Below, piece by piece: positions 1 to 7,297 of a stretch of 13,346 nt of DNA. Positions within the stretch are counted from its first letter, which is position 1; every line of letters begins with the position of its first letter. A program made the position numbers and the translations under genes. The notes beneath the pieces are model-generated. The model was given only the letters and a program-made list of their open reading frames with translations. It was not told where the DNA came from and made no database searches. Location of the stretch: the NCBI GenBank assembly GCA_003562605.1, contig PWUG01000214.1, positions 1-13,346 on the forward strand. Reading direction: 5' to 3'. The DNA comes from Syntrophomonadaceae bacterium (GTDB taxonomy: Bacteria > Bacillota_D > Dethiobacteria > DTU022).

Positions 1-561
1 ACGAGGCTCATTGATGCCGGTCTGTATTGTAAGGACTGCAGGAAGTTCAAGTTCGACGACTTCCAACAATCCACCTTCCAACTCGCGGCGTACTTTGACC
101 TTCCCGTCTAAGACTTCAACCTTATTGACCATTGAGGCATGGTTTACCCCCAGTTCTTCAGCCAGGGCCACCCCGGTCGACATGTGCCAATCGTCATTAG
201 CCATGCAGCCGGTCAGCACCAGATCGAAATCATGCCCCTTGATTGCGCCGGCAAGCGTTTTCGCAACCATGAGAGGATCATGAACCGCGATGCGATCGTC
301 TTCGACCCGAACCGCCTGGTCGCATCCCTTTGCCATAGCCATACGGATCATCACATCAGACTTTTTCGGCCCGATTGATATAACAGTTATTTCACCGCCC
401 TGCGCTTCTTTAATCAAGACTGATTCTTCAACGGCATAATTGTCGGCATCGTTGATGTCGAATGAAAATCGGCTGTCATCAACCGTAATGCCATCGGGAT
501 TTAGTTTTACTTCCGCTTCGGAAGTATCGGGCACATACTTGATACAAACTAAGGTTTTCAT
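1..561 (-). CDS. etfB: Electron transfer flavoprotein, beta subunit (3' end outside window)
   Basis: This is the beta subunit of a heterodimeric electron transfer flavoprotein, which binds AMP or FAD and passes electrons between flavin dehydrogenases and an iron-sulfur acceptor. The 187 visible codons begin MKTLVCIKYVPDT, the classic EtfB N-terminus. They continue with an ITVISIGPKKSD strand, an AMAKGCDQAVRV segment, VLTGCMANDDWHMSTG (the nucleotide-binding loop) and the RRELEGGLLEVVELELPAV core, ending in INEPR. Roughly 70 C-terminal residues of a usual protein of about 260 lie beyond the left edge. The start is ATG at 561 behind AGGAGGTGG, with a rather long spacing of about 12 nt. It follows the iron-sulfur protein gene by 35 bp and is surely co-transcribed; etfA would be expected next. 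The loop reads NDDWHMSTG where the commoner form has a Gln before TG, so this is a divergent subtype. Whether it bifurcates electrons cannot be told from this fragment. Confidence 0.93.
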   Translation of the reverse strand, partial: MKTLVCIKYVPDTSEAEVKLNPDGITVDDSRFSFDINDADNYAVEESVLIKEAQGGEITVISIGPKKSDVMIRMAMAKGCDQAVRVEDDRIAVHDPLMVAKTLAGAIKGHDFDLVLTGCMANDDWHMSTGVALAEELGVNHASMVNKVEVLDGKVKVRRELEGGLLEVVELELPAVLTIQTGINEPR

Positions 562-596
562 TTGTTCATTCCACCTCCTGCTATAATATAAATTGC

Positions 597-1733
597 TTAA
601 AACTCGATGTATTCACCAAGAAGTTCCATGATTTCCGCTACACGCATCTCTTCCTCCAAGCCAAGGCCTTTCATTGAATCTTCCAGCGTTAATACGCAGA
701 AAGGACATGCAACGGCAACGATATCGGCATCGAGAGCTTTCGCATCCTTGATCCGAGTATCAGCCAGCCTTTCCTTCTTCGATTCTGATTCCACCCACAT
801 CTTTCCACCACCGCCTTCACAGCAGAGGCTGCGTTCACGGCGGCGGTCAAATTCAACCAGCTCTGCTCCGGGGATACTCTTTAACAATTCCCGGGGTTCA
901 TCGTAAACATCGCCCTGCTTACCTAAGTAGCAGGGGTCATGGTAGACAATCTTTTTTTGTAGATCGCCTTTCCAGGTAAGTTTTCCTTCCCTGAGCAATT
1001 CGACCAGTAGCTGGGTATAATGAAGAACCGGCACTTTAAGGTCAGGGTAATGGGTTTTGTAAGTAGTAAAGCAGTGCGGCGAAAGGGTCACAATCCGCTT
1101 TGCAGAAAATTCATTTAAATATTCAGTGTTGTCTTCGACAAGCATTTCGAAAAGCCCCTCTTCGCCAAGGGTGAATACTTCGCTGCCGCAGCAGCTTTCT
1201 TCTTCCGGTAAAAAGGCATAGTCAACACCGGCCTTGTTCAAAAGCCTGACGATATTTTTGGCAATAGATTGAACTCGAGGGTCATAGGCAATCGTGCAGC
1301 AAACAAAAAAAAGGTTCTCTACAGCTACCCCGGGTTCAGCAATTTTTACATCAAGGCCTTCCATCCAGTCAGAACGGGAAGCTCTTGACTTTTCCCAGGG
1401 ATTACCTTCAAGAAGAACACTCTGCAGAGCATCGCGCACAGTCGGTTCGACCTTGCCGCTTTCCACAATCAGAGAGCGCAGGCCGATTAAAACCTCCAGC
1501 GGTTTTAAACCCTTGGGACAGCGCACAGCACAGGTATGGCAGGCTGTGCAATCCCAAATTTCGGCCAACCTGGCCAACTCGTCAAGTTTTTCTTCGTTGT
1601 AGGCGTCGTTTACAAATTGACGTACATTTAGATCAGCCCGCACAGTAACCGGGCAACCGCCGGTACAACGACCGCATTGTATACAACCAAGCAGATCATA
1701 TTTTTCGGTAAAGGTCTGAATTTCGGTACTCAT
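597..1733 (-). CDS. ETF-associated HdrD-like (Fe-S)-binding oxidoreductase with two CCG domains
   Basis: A soluble iron-sulfur electron carrier of the heterodisulfide reductase / glycolate oxidase iron-sulfur subunit type, 378 aa. From the chosen start, two ferredoxin-type 4Fe-4S motifs lie at C17/20/23/27 (CIQCGRCTGGCP) and C62/65/68/72 (CTACHTCAVRCP). Two CCG domains follow. The first has C145-C146, C181-C182 and C221. The second has C268, C304-C305 and C343xxC346, the full noncubane-cluster pattern. In the first domain the final CxxC reads SPHC, so one ligand Cys is Ser. No membrane helix is present, unlike the larger FeS proteins that carry ETF electrons to quinone. The partner is probably the ETF encoded directly downstream, with electrons moving between its flavin and a disulfide, ferredoxin or other cytoplasmic carrier (inferred). 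The start is ATG 1733, with GCGGGG 7 nt upstream; ATG 1751 in the same frame has no ribosome binding site. Confidence 0.85.
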   Translation of the reverse strand: MSTEIQTFTEKYDLLGCIQCGRCTGGCPVTVRADLNVRQFVNDAYNEEKLDELARLAEIWDCTACHTCAVRCPKGLKPLEVLIGLRSLIVESGKVEPTVRDALQSVLLEGNPWEKSRASRSDWMEGLDVKIAEPGVAVENLFFVCCTIAYDPRVQSIAKNIVRLLNKAGVDYAFLPEEESCCGSEVFTLGEEGLFEMLVEDNTEYLNEFSAKRIVTLSPHCFTTYKTHYPDLKVPVLHYTQLLVELLREGKLTWKGDLQKKIVYHDPCYLGKQGDVYDEPRELLKSIPGAELVEFDRRRERSLCCEGGGGKMWVESESKKERLADTRIKDAKALDADIVAVACPFCVLTLEDSMKGLGLEEEMRVAEIMELLGEYIEF

Positions 1734-1856
1734 TAGCATACCCCGCATCATTAAGTAATTATTTTACTACAATGCTCCCGGCAAACCCGATCCCGCTTAC
1801 CGGCTAAGGAATCTACTAAACTCCCCCGCTGGCGCCACCCCCCGGTATTTCAGTAA

Positions 1857-1871
1857 AATTGTCAGACAATT
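1857..1871. promoter_or_regulatory. Palindromic operator candidate, FadR/GntR type, upstream of the FeS-etf operon
   Basis: AATTGTCAGACAATT is a perfect inverted repeat of 7-bp arms around one central base. Its core TTGTCAGACAA fits the TNGTNNNACNA pattern known for FadR-subfamily GntR repressors. It lies about 124 bp upstream of the FeS-protein start. On the minus strand it is a few bases downstream of a weak -10-like TAATAT, although no good -35 accompanies this. A repressor sensing an acid or acyl substrate of the downstream ETF pathway is a reasonable inference. No regulator gene is in the window. Confidence 0.4.
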
Positions 1872-1997
1872 GCGATATTAATGGGTTACCTTAGTAATTT
1901 CGACATTTCCTTTATTTTTTCCTGCCTGTAATTTTAAATTCATAAATATTTAACATAATCAACTATTAACCCGTAAAATGATCGAAAGAGGCTAAAC

Positions 1998-3047
1998 TCA
2001 GGCTATAACGATCCTGCCGGGGGTGCCCTTGGTAATTCGGCCTATTAGATGACCCTCGGCATTATTTTTTTTCAGGGCGGAAAGGTAAGCTTCCAGTTTT
2101 GCTTCCTGCAGAGCGACCAGAAGCCCTCCTGAAGTTTGCGGATCGGCCAGGATAATCAGGGCATCGTCTTTATCTTCTGCCTGTCCATCCCAGGTTAAAT
2201 GCGGCCGCATATATTCAAGATTGCGGTAGGCCCCGCCGGGAATCATTCCCATTGCAGTCATCTCTTTGACATCAGGGTACAGGGGCACTTTTTTATAATC
2301 AATTTCGGCAGCGGCATTGCTTGAAATCAGCATTTCATATAGATGTCCCAGCAGGCTGAACCCGGTCACATCAGTACAGGCGGATACACCAACCTGAATC
2401 ATCGCCCTGGAAGGTGCCGCACTGAGGGCTGTCATACCATTGATTACCGCAGCTGCTTCTTTATCTGTTATGATTTCACCTTTTACTGCCGTGGCAATAA
2501 TGCCTGTGCCCAGCGGCTTGGTCAGGACGAGACAATCGCCTGGTTTCGCACCACCGGCGGTGACCATTTTATCAATATCAACCAGGCCGGTTATGGAAAG
2601 CCCGTATTTGGGCTCGGCATCTTCAATACTGTGGCCTCCGACCAGGACCGCACCCGCCTCAAGAATCTTATCGTAGCCACCGCGGAGGATAGCTTCCATC
2701 ACTTCCAGTGGTTGGCAGGATACCGGGAAACAGATAACATTTAAAGCAGTAAGCGGTTTTCCACCAATGGCATAGACATCGCTAAAAGCATTGGCGGCTG
2801 CAATTTGGCCGAATTTGTAAGGGTCATCAACAATGGGTGTAAAGAAATCCACAGTCTGAACCAGAGCTTGTTTTTCTGAAATACGGTAAATACCTGCATC
2901 TGAAAAGTGCTGCTCTCGGTTCAAATAGTTTGGATCTTCTATAGAGGGCAATCGACGCAGCACCTGCGCCAGGACCTCAGGCCCTATTTTTGCCGCTCAG
3001 CCGGCGCTTGAGGTCATATTTGTCAGGCGGATTTCTTCGCGACTCAT
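1998..3047 (-). CDS. selD: Selenide, water dikinase SelD, itself a selenoprotein (in-frame UGA at codon 17)
   Basis: SelD makes selenophosphate from selenide and ATP, the selenium donor for Sec-tRNA synthesis. Read from ATG 3047 the protein is 349 aa, with one in-frame UGA at 2999-2997. The N-terminus is MSREEIRLTNMTSSAG-U-AAK, which aligns without gaps to E. coli SelD, where Cys17 and Lys20 are essential: here Sec17 and Lys20. Downstream are VDFFTPIVDDPYKFGQIAAA and NAFSDVYAIGG (Mg-ATP binding region), the VGGHSIED motif and a complete C-terminal half. A SECIS hairpin directly follows the UGA. The GGTGAG ahead of ATG 3047 serves as ribosome binding site. Starting at GTG 2963, the first start after the UGA, gives 321 aa and removes the catalytic segment, so that model is wrong. 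The gene is the last of selA-selB-selD, 50 bp after selB. Its production depends on the pathway it feeds. Confidence 0.95.
2957..2999 (-). promoter_or_regulatory. Bacterial SECIS element with Sec UGA codon of selD
   Basis: The UGA at 2999-2997 is followed at once by a foldable hairpin. The lower stem is GCGGC (2996-2992) with GCUGC (2961-2957), including one G-U pair. The upper stem is AGGGCC (2985-2980) with GGUCCU (2976-2971), also with one G-U pair. The apical loop is UGA (2979-2977). The loop starts 17 nt after the UGA and has G in its first two positions, which fits the known bacterial SECIS pattern recognised by SelB. The hairpin is inside the coding sequence, as bacterial SECIS elements are. 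Confidence 0.8.
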
Positions 3048-3097
3048 CGGCTCACCATCCTTCCTATCTCCAGGCCCCCGGCAGTTTTATTCACAGA

Positions 3098-5014
3098 CTA
3101 ATCGGTCTTAAGTTTTAAGGCTACCCGGTGGTCTTCAACCCGCCTGGTTAACCTGGCCTGATCGAAGTGTTCGAGCAATGCCTGGGCATATTTACGAGAG
3201 CTCCCTGTAATGTCTCGGAACTGGGCCAGGGTGAGGGTTTCATTTTCGGAAAAGTGCTTCCGAAGCAGCTTCCGGGCTTCACTGTAAGCATTACTGTGGA
3301 AATAGAGCTCTTCATTTATTTTTATCAAAAGCCCTTCTGCAAGCAGGTAGTTTATAAGCTCGTCTTTGCGGGCATAATTTGCTCCCGCTTTCTCCATGGC
3401 ATCTTTTACAGACGGAGGCTGGAAGTGCCCCGATTGGTAAAGTGCAATTAAACCGTCAAGCTGTTTTCTATCTTTGGCTGAAGGCATCGGTTTGAAGTGA
3501 TATAAAGAGACTAGATCGCCTTTTGAAAAAGCCAATTCTTTTTCCTGCAGATTGCCGAGCAGGGCATCGTAATCGCGCTGGCTGAAAGCGGCAGGTAAAA
3601 ACCCTTTTAACTGGGCGCGTGAAATTCCCGGAGATAACGGGAATTTTTGATGATATTTTTCAAGTTCAGCCAGTAATTTTTCTTCGTATTCTTTAAGGGA
3701 CGCGGTAGTAATAAAAACGCTGCCAATTTTTTGCACAAGCCCTTGCCCGGAGAGTTCTTCGAGAATGGAATTTACTATTTCCCGGGCAAGACGGGTTTCC
3801 CTGGCCAGGAGACCGCTATCGGCTGCAACCAGTTCTTCAAGCTTCCGACGGACAAATGCAGCGTCTCCTCCGGCAGTCGGCGCCTGTCTTAATTCATTAA
3901 GCCGCTCAATTACCTGGGGGCGGAAACGGCGATGTTTTGAGGGGTAAGGATCCAATACTTTTCCACCGCCGATAGTGGTCATCGGTGAATAGGAACGGAT
4001 CACAAAGGAGTCACCGCGTTCGGCTACCAGGGGTCGGTCTAAACGGAACTGCGCAAGAGCGCTTAGGCCGGGACGCAGATCTTCACTGTCAAGCAATAAA
4101 GGCCGGCCCACGGTACGGGCAGTACCCAAAAAAAAGTGAACCGGGTCTAAATTTTTAAGGCGGCGCGGCGCGCTTTTCAGTAGTACTACTGAAACATCGA
4201 TCAGATCAGTCTGGCGGTAATAACCGGGGTTACTGATTACACTGCCTCTTAAGACCTGGCCTTTTTCCAGCCCTGAAAGGTTCAGGGCAACCCTGGTCCC
4301 TGCTTTAGCTTCTTTCACGTCAGTATCATGGACCTGGATGTTGCGCACCCTCGCTTCAAGTCCGGGAGGGACTACAGATACTGTATCGCCGACTCTCACG
4401 GATCCCTGGACAAGGGTTCCCGTAATCACAGTCCCAAAACCCGCTATCACGAAAGAGCGGTCTACAGGCAGACGCAGGGGACCGGAAGAGCTTCGAGATT
4501 CTAAATCAGTAGTTAAAATGTCAATTAACTCTTTTAATTCTTCAATTCCCTGGCCCTGTATTGCTGAAACAGAATGTATCGGCGCTTCTTCCAGAAAGGT
4601 CCCTTTAAGTTCTTCCCCAATTTCCTCCCGGACCAATTCGCGCCATTCTTCTTCAACCAGGTCTATCTTGGTGATAACTACAATACCTTTTTGGGTCCCG
4701 AGCAGTTCCAAAATGTCGAGATGCTCCCTGGTCTGGGGCATGACTCCTTCGGTGGCATCGACTACAAGCATTACCAGGTCCATACCTGCTGCTCCTGCCA
4801 GCATATTGTGAATAAAGCGTTCGTGTCCCGGGACATCGACAACGCCTGCCAGCCTCCCGCCGGGCAGCCTGAAGGGAGCAAAACCTAGATCGATTGATAT
4901 GCCGCGTTCTTTTTCTTCCTGCAGGCGATCGGTATCAATGCCGGTGAGCGCCTTAATCAATACAGTCTTTCCGTGGTCAACATGGCCGGCTGTACCTATT
5001 ATCAGTTGTTCCAA
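3098..5014 (-). CDS. selB: Selenocysteine-specific elongation factor SelB
   Basis: SelB is the EF-Tu-like GTPase that carries Sec-tRNA(Sec) to ribosomes paused at a UGA next to a SECIS hairpin. The 638-aa product has a G domain with GHVDHGKT (residues 10-17), the GIS switch I region, DVPGHE (60-65) and TKID (115-118). The EF-Tu-like beta-barrel domains II and III follow to about residue 350. The C-terminal half, about 270 residues, is the winged-helix array that binds SECIS RNA, so the length is full. I chose TTG 5014: [17 protein letters not shown] matches the usual SelB start, and AGGAG sits 10 nt upstream. A GTG at 5044 in the same frame would add 10 unconserved residues, overlaps the end of selA by 8 bp and lacks a ribosome binding site. 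The next gene in the operon, selD, needs SelB for its own UGA. Confidence 0.95.
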   Translation of the reverse strand: MEQLIIGTAGHVDHGKTVLIKALTGIDTDRLQEEKERGISIDLGFAPFRLPGGRLAGVVDVPGHERFIHNMLAGAAGMDLVMLVVDATEGVMPQTREHLDILELLGTQKGIVVITKIDLVEEEWRELVREEIGEELKGTFLEEAPIHSVSAIQGQGIEELKELIDILTTDLESRSSSGPLRLPVDRSFVIAGFGTVITGTLVQGSVRVGDTVSVVPPGLEARVRNIQVHDTDVKEAKAGTRVALNLSGLEKGQVLRGSVISNPGYYRQTDLIDVSVVLLKSAPRRLKNLDPVHFFLGTARTVGRPLLLDSEDLRPGLSALAQFRLDRPLVAERGDSFVIRSYSPMTTIGGGKVLDPYPSKHRRFRPQVIERLNELRQAPTAGGDAAFVRRKLEELVAADSGLLARETRLAREIVNSILEELSGQGLVQKIGSVFITTASLKEYEEKLLAELEKYHQKFPLSPGISRAQLKGFLPAAFSQRDYDALLGNLQEKELAFSKGDLVSLYHFKPMPSAKDRKQLDGLIALYQSGHFQPPSVKDAMEKAGANYARKDELINYLLAEGLLIKINEELYFHSNAYSEARKLLRKHFSENETLTLAQFRDITGSSRKYAQALLEHFDQARLTRRVEDHRVALKLKTD

Positions 5015-5036
5015 ATTGCTGACACTCCTCGGATTG

Positions 5037-6461
5037 CTATTCACTATAAGCCATGCGGACGGCTTCGACTAAGGCATCCTCCTGGTCTTCGAAGATAGTT
5101 CGGAGATCAAAGAGCAGTGTATCTTGTTGAAGACGGAGGATTACCGGGGGATCGCCCTGGCGTAATCTTTCTACCAGTTCTGCTGGATGAATACCCTCTT
5201 CAGACAGTTTTATTGCTGCCAGGTAAGTTGGCAGTTCTGCTATCGGCAGGGCACCCCCGCCTACTCTTGAAGTACCTTCGATCGTAAAAACGTTGCCGGT
5301 TTCGATTATCCCTTCGAGGCGGCCGGCCAGAGCCACAGCCCGCTTTTTGAGGGTTTCTTTTTCGACGGTCAGCATGCGCCATACGGGTATCTCACGGATT
5401 GCCATTTCTTCGTCGAGGTAGAGGCGCAGGGTCGCTTCCAGGGCGGCAATAGAGAATTTATCAACACGCAGTGTCCTGGCCAGCTGGTTTGTGCGGATAT
5501 AAGATACAAGGTCTTTGCGTCCGACGATGATACCGGCCTGGGGGCCACCGAGCATTTTATCGCCACTGAAGGTGACCAAATCGGCGCCGGCGGCAATACT
5601 GTCCTGAACGCGCGGCTCTGAAGGCAGGTTATATTTTTCAAGATCAATAAATACACCACTGCCCAGATCTTCAATAAGCAGTAGATTATATTTATGAGCC
5701 ATCGCAGAGAGGTCAGCAGTATTGACTTCTGCAGTAAAACCGACCATTTGGTAATTACTGGTATGCACCTTTAGAAAAGCCGCTGTATTTTCGTTAACCA
5801 CTGCCTCGTAATCACGCAGGTAAGTTTTGTTGGTTGTCCCAACCTCCACCAAAGCAGCACCACTCGCGGCCATGATCTCGGGAATACGAAAGGAACCGCC
5901 GATTTCAACCAGCTGACCACGGGAAACAACCACTTCCCTGCCATTGGCTGTCGTATTAAGGGCAAGAAATACCGCTGCTGCATTGTTGTTCAGCACAACA
6001 GCAGCTTCGGCCCCGCTCAGCTCGCAGAGAAGCTCTTCCAGGTGCTCCTGGCGCGAACCACGTTTGCCGGTTTCCAGGGATAATTCAAGATTATTGTAGT
6101 TTGCAGCTATTTCGGTCAGAGCCTTAACTGCTGATTCAGGCAGCGGAGCCCGGCCGAGATTGGTGTGGATGATTATTCCTGTAGCATTAATCAATATTTT
6201 AAGGTTTGATCCGGCATTTTTTTCTGCCAGTATTGCAGCCTCCCGGGCCAAAACAACAGGAGACAGGTCTATTTCCCCGGTTATATTTTCCAGATCATCA
6301 TTACCGGTTAACTGACGACGGTAAGAGGCGATAATATCCTGGGCCGCCTGAAGGATAATGCGGCGTGGCAAACGCTCCAGCATTGCTTCTAATGCCGGTT
6401 CACGCAGCAGACGGTCGACAGCAGGCAGTTCACGCAACAGTGACTGATCTTTATTCACCAT
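5037..6461 (-). CDS. selA: L-seryl-tRNA(Sec) selenium transferase SelA
   Basis: SelA is a PLP enzyme that converts Ser-tRNA(Sec) to Sec-tRNA(Sec) with selenophosphate. The 474-aa product has the usual length of the family. It has the N-terminal tRNA-binding helical region ([11 protein letters not shown]), then [17 protein letters not shown] near residues 91-107. The PLP-binding core follows, with IEDLGSGVF (263-271) and the Schiff-base lysine K302 in [12 protein letters not shown]. The ATG start has GAGGAAATA directly upstream. It is the first gene of the selA-selB-selD operon, behind a near-consensus promoter; its stop lies 22 bp upstream of the preferred selB start, suggesting translational coupling. 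Start and catalytic residues are clear. Confidence 0.97.
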   Translation of the reverse strand: MVNKDQSLLRELPAVDRLLREPALEAMLERLPRRIILQAAQDIIASYRRQLTGNDDLENITGEIDLSPVVLAREAAILAEKNAGSNLKILINATGIIIHTNLGRAPLPESAVKALTEIAANYNNLELSLETGKRGSRQEHLEELLCELSGAEAAVVLNNNAAAVFLALNTTANGREVVVSRGQLVEIGGSFRIPEIMAASGAALVEVGTTNKTYLRDYEAVVNENTAAFLKVHTSNYQMVGFTAEVNTADLSAMAHKYNLLLIEDLGSGVFIDLEKYNLPSEPRVQDSIAAGADLVTFSGDKMLGGPQAGIIVGRKDLVSYIRTNQLARTLRVDKFSIAALEATLRLYLDEEMAIREIPVWRMLTVEKETLKKRAVALAGRLEGIIETGNVFTIEGTSRVGGGALPIAELPTYLAAIKLSEEGIHPAELVERLRQGDPPVILRLQQDTLLFDLRTIFEDQEDALVEAVRMAYSE

Positions 6462-6511
6462 TATTTCCTCTTTTCACAACGAGTCAGATGCAAAACTTAA
6501 TAATTTTTTTA

Positions 6512-6541
6512 ATTATATCAATATAAAAAGCAGCTTGGCAA
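6512..6541 (-). promoter_or_regulatory. Sigma-A type promoter for selA-selB-selD
   Basis: On the minus strand TTGCCA (6541-6536; five of six match TTGACA) is followed by an 18-nt spacer and a perfect TATAAT (6517-6512). Transcription would start near 6505, giving a leader of about 44 nt before selA. The -35 hexamer is inside the loop of the upstream gene's terminator hairpin. Confidence 0.7.
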
Positions 6542-6562
6542 CTATAGTCAGGACTGCTTTTT
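6525..6562 (-). terminator. Intrinsic terminator of the flavin reductase-like gene
   Basis: AAAAAGCAG and CTGCTTTTT form a 9-bp stem around a 20-nt loop. On the minus strand the stem is followed by T-rich sequence (TTTTTATATT). The 5' arm contains the last codons of the upstream gene. The long loop and A/T-rich base of the stem suggest moderate strength. The plus strand also ends in a T run, but no plus-strand gene uses it. Confidence 0.55.
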
Positions 6563-7111
6563 TTGGGTGTAGCCGATTGAGAGGTTCAGCGGTTTTGTTT
6601 CAAGATAGCTGCCGGCGCAGAATCCGAGCAGGCGGCATCGTTCAAAGTCGATTTTACCCTTTTCATCAGTTACTTCGGGTGATACATAAGTTGCAACCAC
6701 CCTGCTGATAAAAATTGTATGACTGCCGAGTTCTAAAATTTTTTCGACTTTACATTCCAGGCTGATTGGACATTCATCAATCATTGGCGCATATTCCAAA
6801 GTTCCCCTGACAGCGGTAAGGTTAAAGTGTTCGAATTTTTTTAGATCCCGCCCACTTAAATTACCGCAACCATCAGTAAGATCAACCTGGTCTGTATTGG
6901 GTAAGTTTACCGAGAATTCTCCTGAATCCCGAATGATATCAAAAGAGTAACGGTTGGGACGAACCGCAACAGATATCATTGGCGGGGACGAGTTAACAAC
7001 TCCAACCCAGGCCAGGGTAATAATATTTTTTTCATTCTCGTTGCCGCAGCCGATCAGGGCCGGGGGAATCGGGCCCAGAAGTATTTGCGTTGGTTGCTTT
7101 TGTTTAATCAT
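6548..7111 (-). CDS. Flavin reductase-like, FMN-binding (flavoredoxin-type) protein
   Basis: A 187-aa protein of the flavin reductase-like / split-barrel FMN-binding family, which includes flavoredoxins and NADH:FMN reductases. The family pattern is visible: an N-terminal strand, then NIITLAWVGVVNSSPPMISVAVRP (residues about 29-52), where FMN phosphate and ring contacts lie. This is followed by RYSFDIIRDSGEFSVNLP, then a C-terminal barrel ending LGFCAGSYLETK. It probably moves electrons in the cytoplasm using FMN; the partner and substrate cannot be told. The ATG at 7111 has GCAGGAGG upstream with spacing of about 10 nt. It stands alone, with a terminator at its end and a 186-bp gap in front. 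Family assignment is firm; physiological role is not. Confidence 0.85.
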   Translation of the reverse strand: MIKQKQPTQILLGPIPPALIGCGNENEKNIITLAWVGVVNSSPPMISVAVRPNRYSFDIIRDSGEFSVNLPNTDQVDLTDGCGNLSGRDLKKFEHFNLTAVRGTLEYAPMIDECPISLECKVEKILELGSHTIFISRVVATYVSPEVTDEKGKIDFERCRLLGFCAGSYLETKPLNLSIGYTQKKQS

Positions 7112-7206
7112 CTGAAAAACTCCTCCTGCAATTATATTATTTAAATTGTTCTCACTTCTGACATCTTGAGCCTGACGACTGAATTACCACCGCTTCTCTG
7201 CTTATA

Positions 7207-7236
7207 ATTTTAGTTCCACTTAAGGCTCCCAGTAAA
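7207..7236 (-). promoter_or_regulatory. Possible promoter of the flavin reductase-like gene
   Basis: TTTACT (7236-7231), an 18-nt spacer and TAAAAT (7212-7207) on the minus strand resemble a sigma-A promoter, with four and five matches of six. It lies about 96 bp upstream of the start codon. It is the best candidate in this gap, but weak. Confidence 0.3.
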
Positions 7237-7262
7237 GGCGCAGAACCAACTTTTCTACATTT

Positions 7263-7292
7263 TGTAACTGTTAGATTAACTGTAACTTAGAT
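7263..7292. repeat. Short imperfect direct repeat after the MBL-fold gene
   Basis: TGTAACT occurs at 7263-7269 and 7281-7287. Each copy is followed by a TTAGAT-like tail, so the units TGTAACTGTTAGAT and TGTAACTTAGAT lie 18 bp apart. The pair sits just after the stop of the MBL-fold gene and upstream of the flavin reductase-like gene. It could be a regulator half-site pair or chance in AT-rich DNA. Confidence 0.3.
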
Positions 7293-7297
7293 AAATA

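Noticed and set aside
1734..1751. Upstream ATG codons of the FeS protein
   Set aside because: No ribosome binding site precedes them, while GCGGGG is 7 nt before ATG 1733.
1734..1997. Search of the 264-bp gap for a terminator of selD and a full promoter of the FeS operon
   Set aside because: No stem with a T run and no -35/-10 pair of good quality was seen; only the palindrome stands out.
2343..2744. 133-codon plus-strand frame opposite selD
   Set aside because: It is antisense to conserved SelD sequence with no recognisable protein features.
1998..2963. selD modelled from GTG 2963 as a 321-aa protein
   Set aside because: It lacks the catalytic loop; the same frame continues through a UGA with a SECIS to a start that aligns with SelD.
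4338..4888. Long plus-strand open frames opposite selB
   Set aside because: They are Ser/Thr/Pro-rich shadows of a clear SelB coding region with no ribosome binding site or family resemblance.
5015..5044. GTG start of selB overlapping selA
   Set aside because: The extra ten residues are not typical of SelB, and the ribosome binding site lies between this GTG and TTG 5014.
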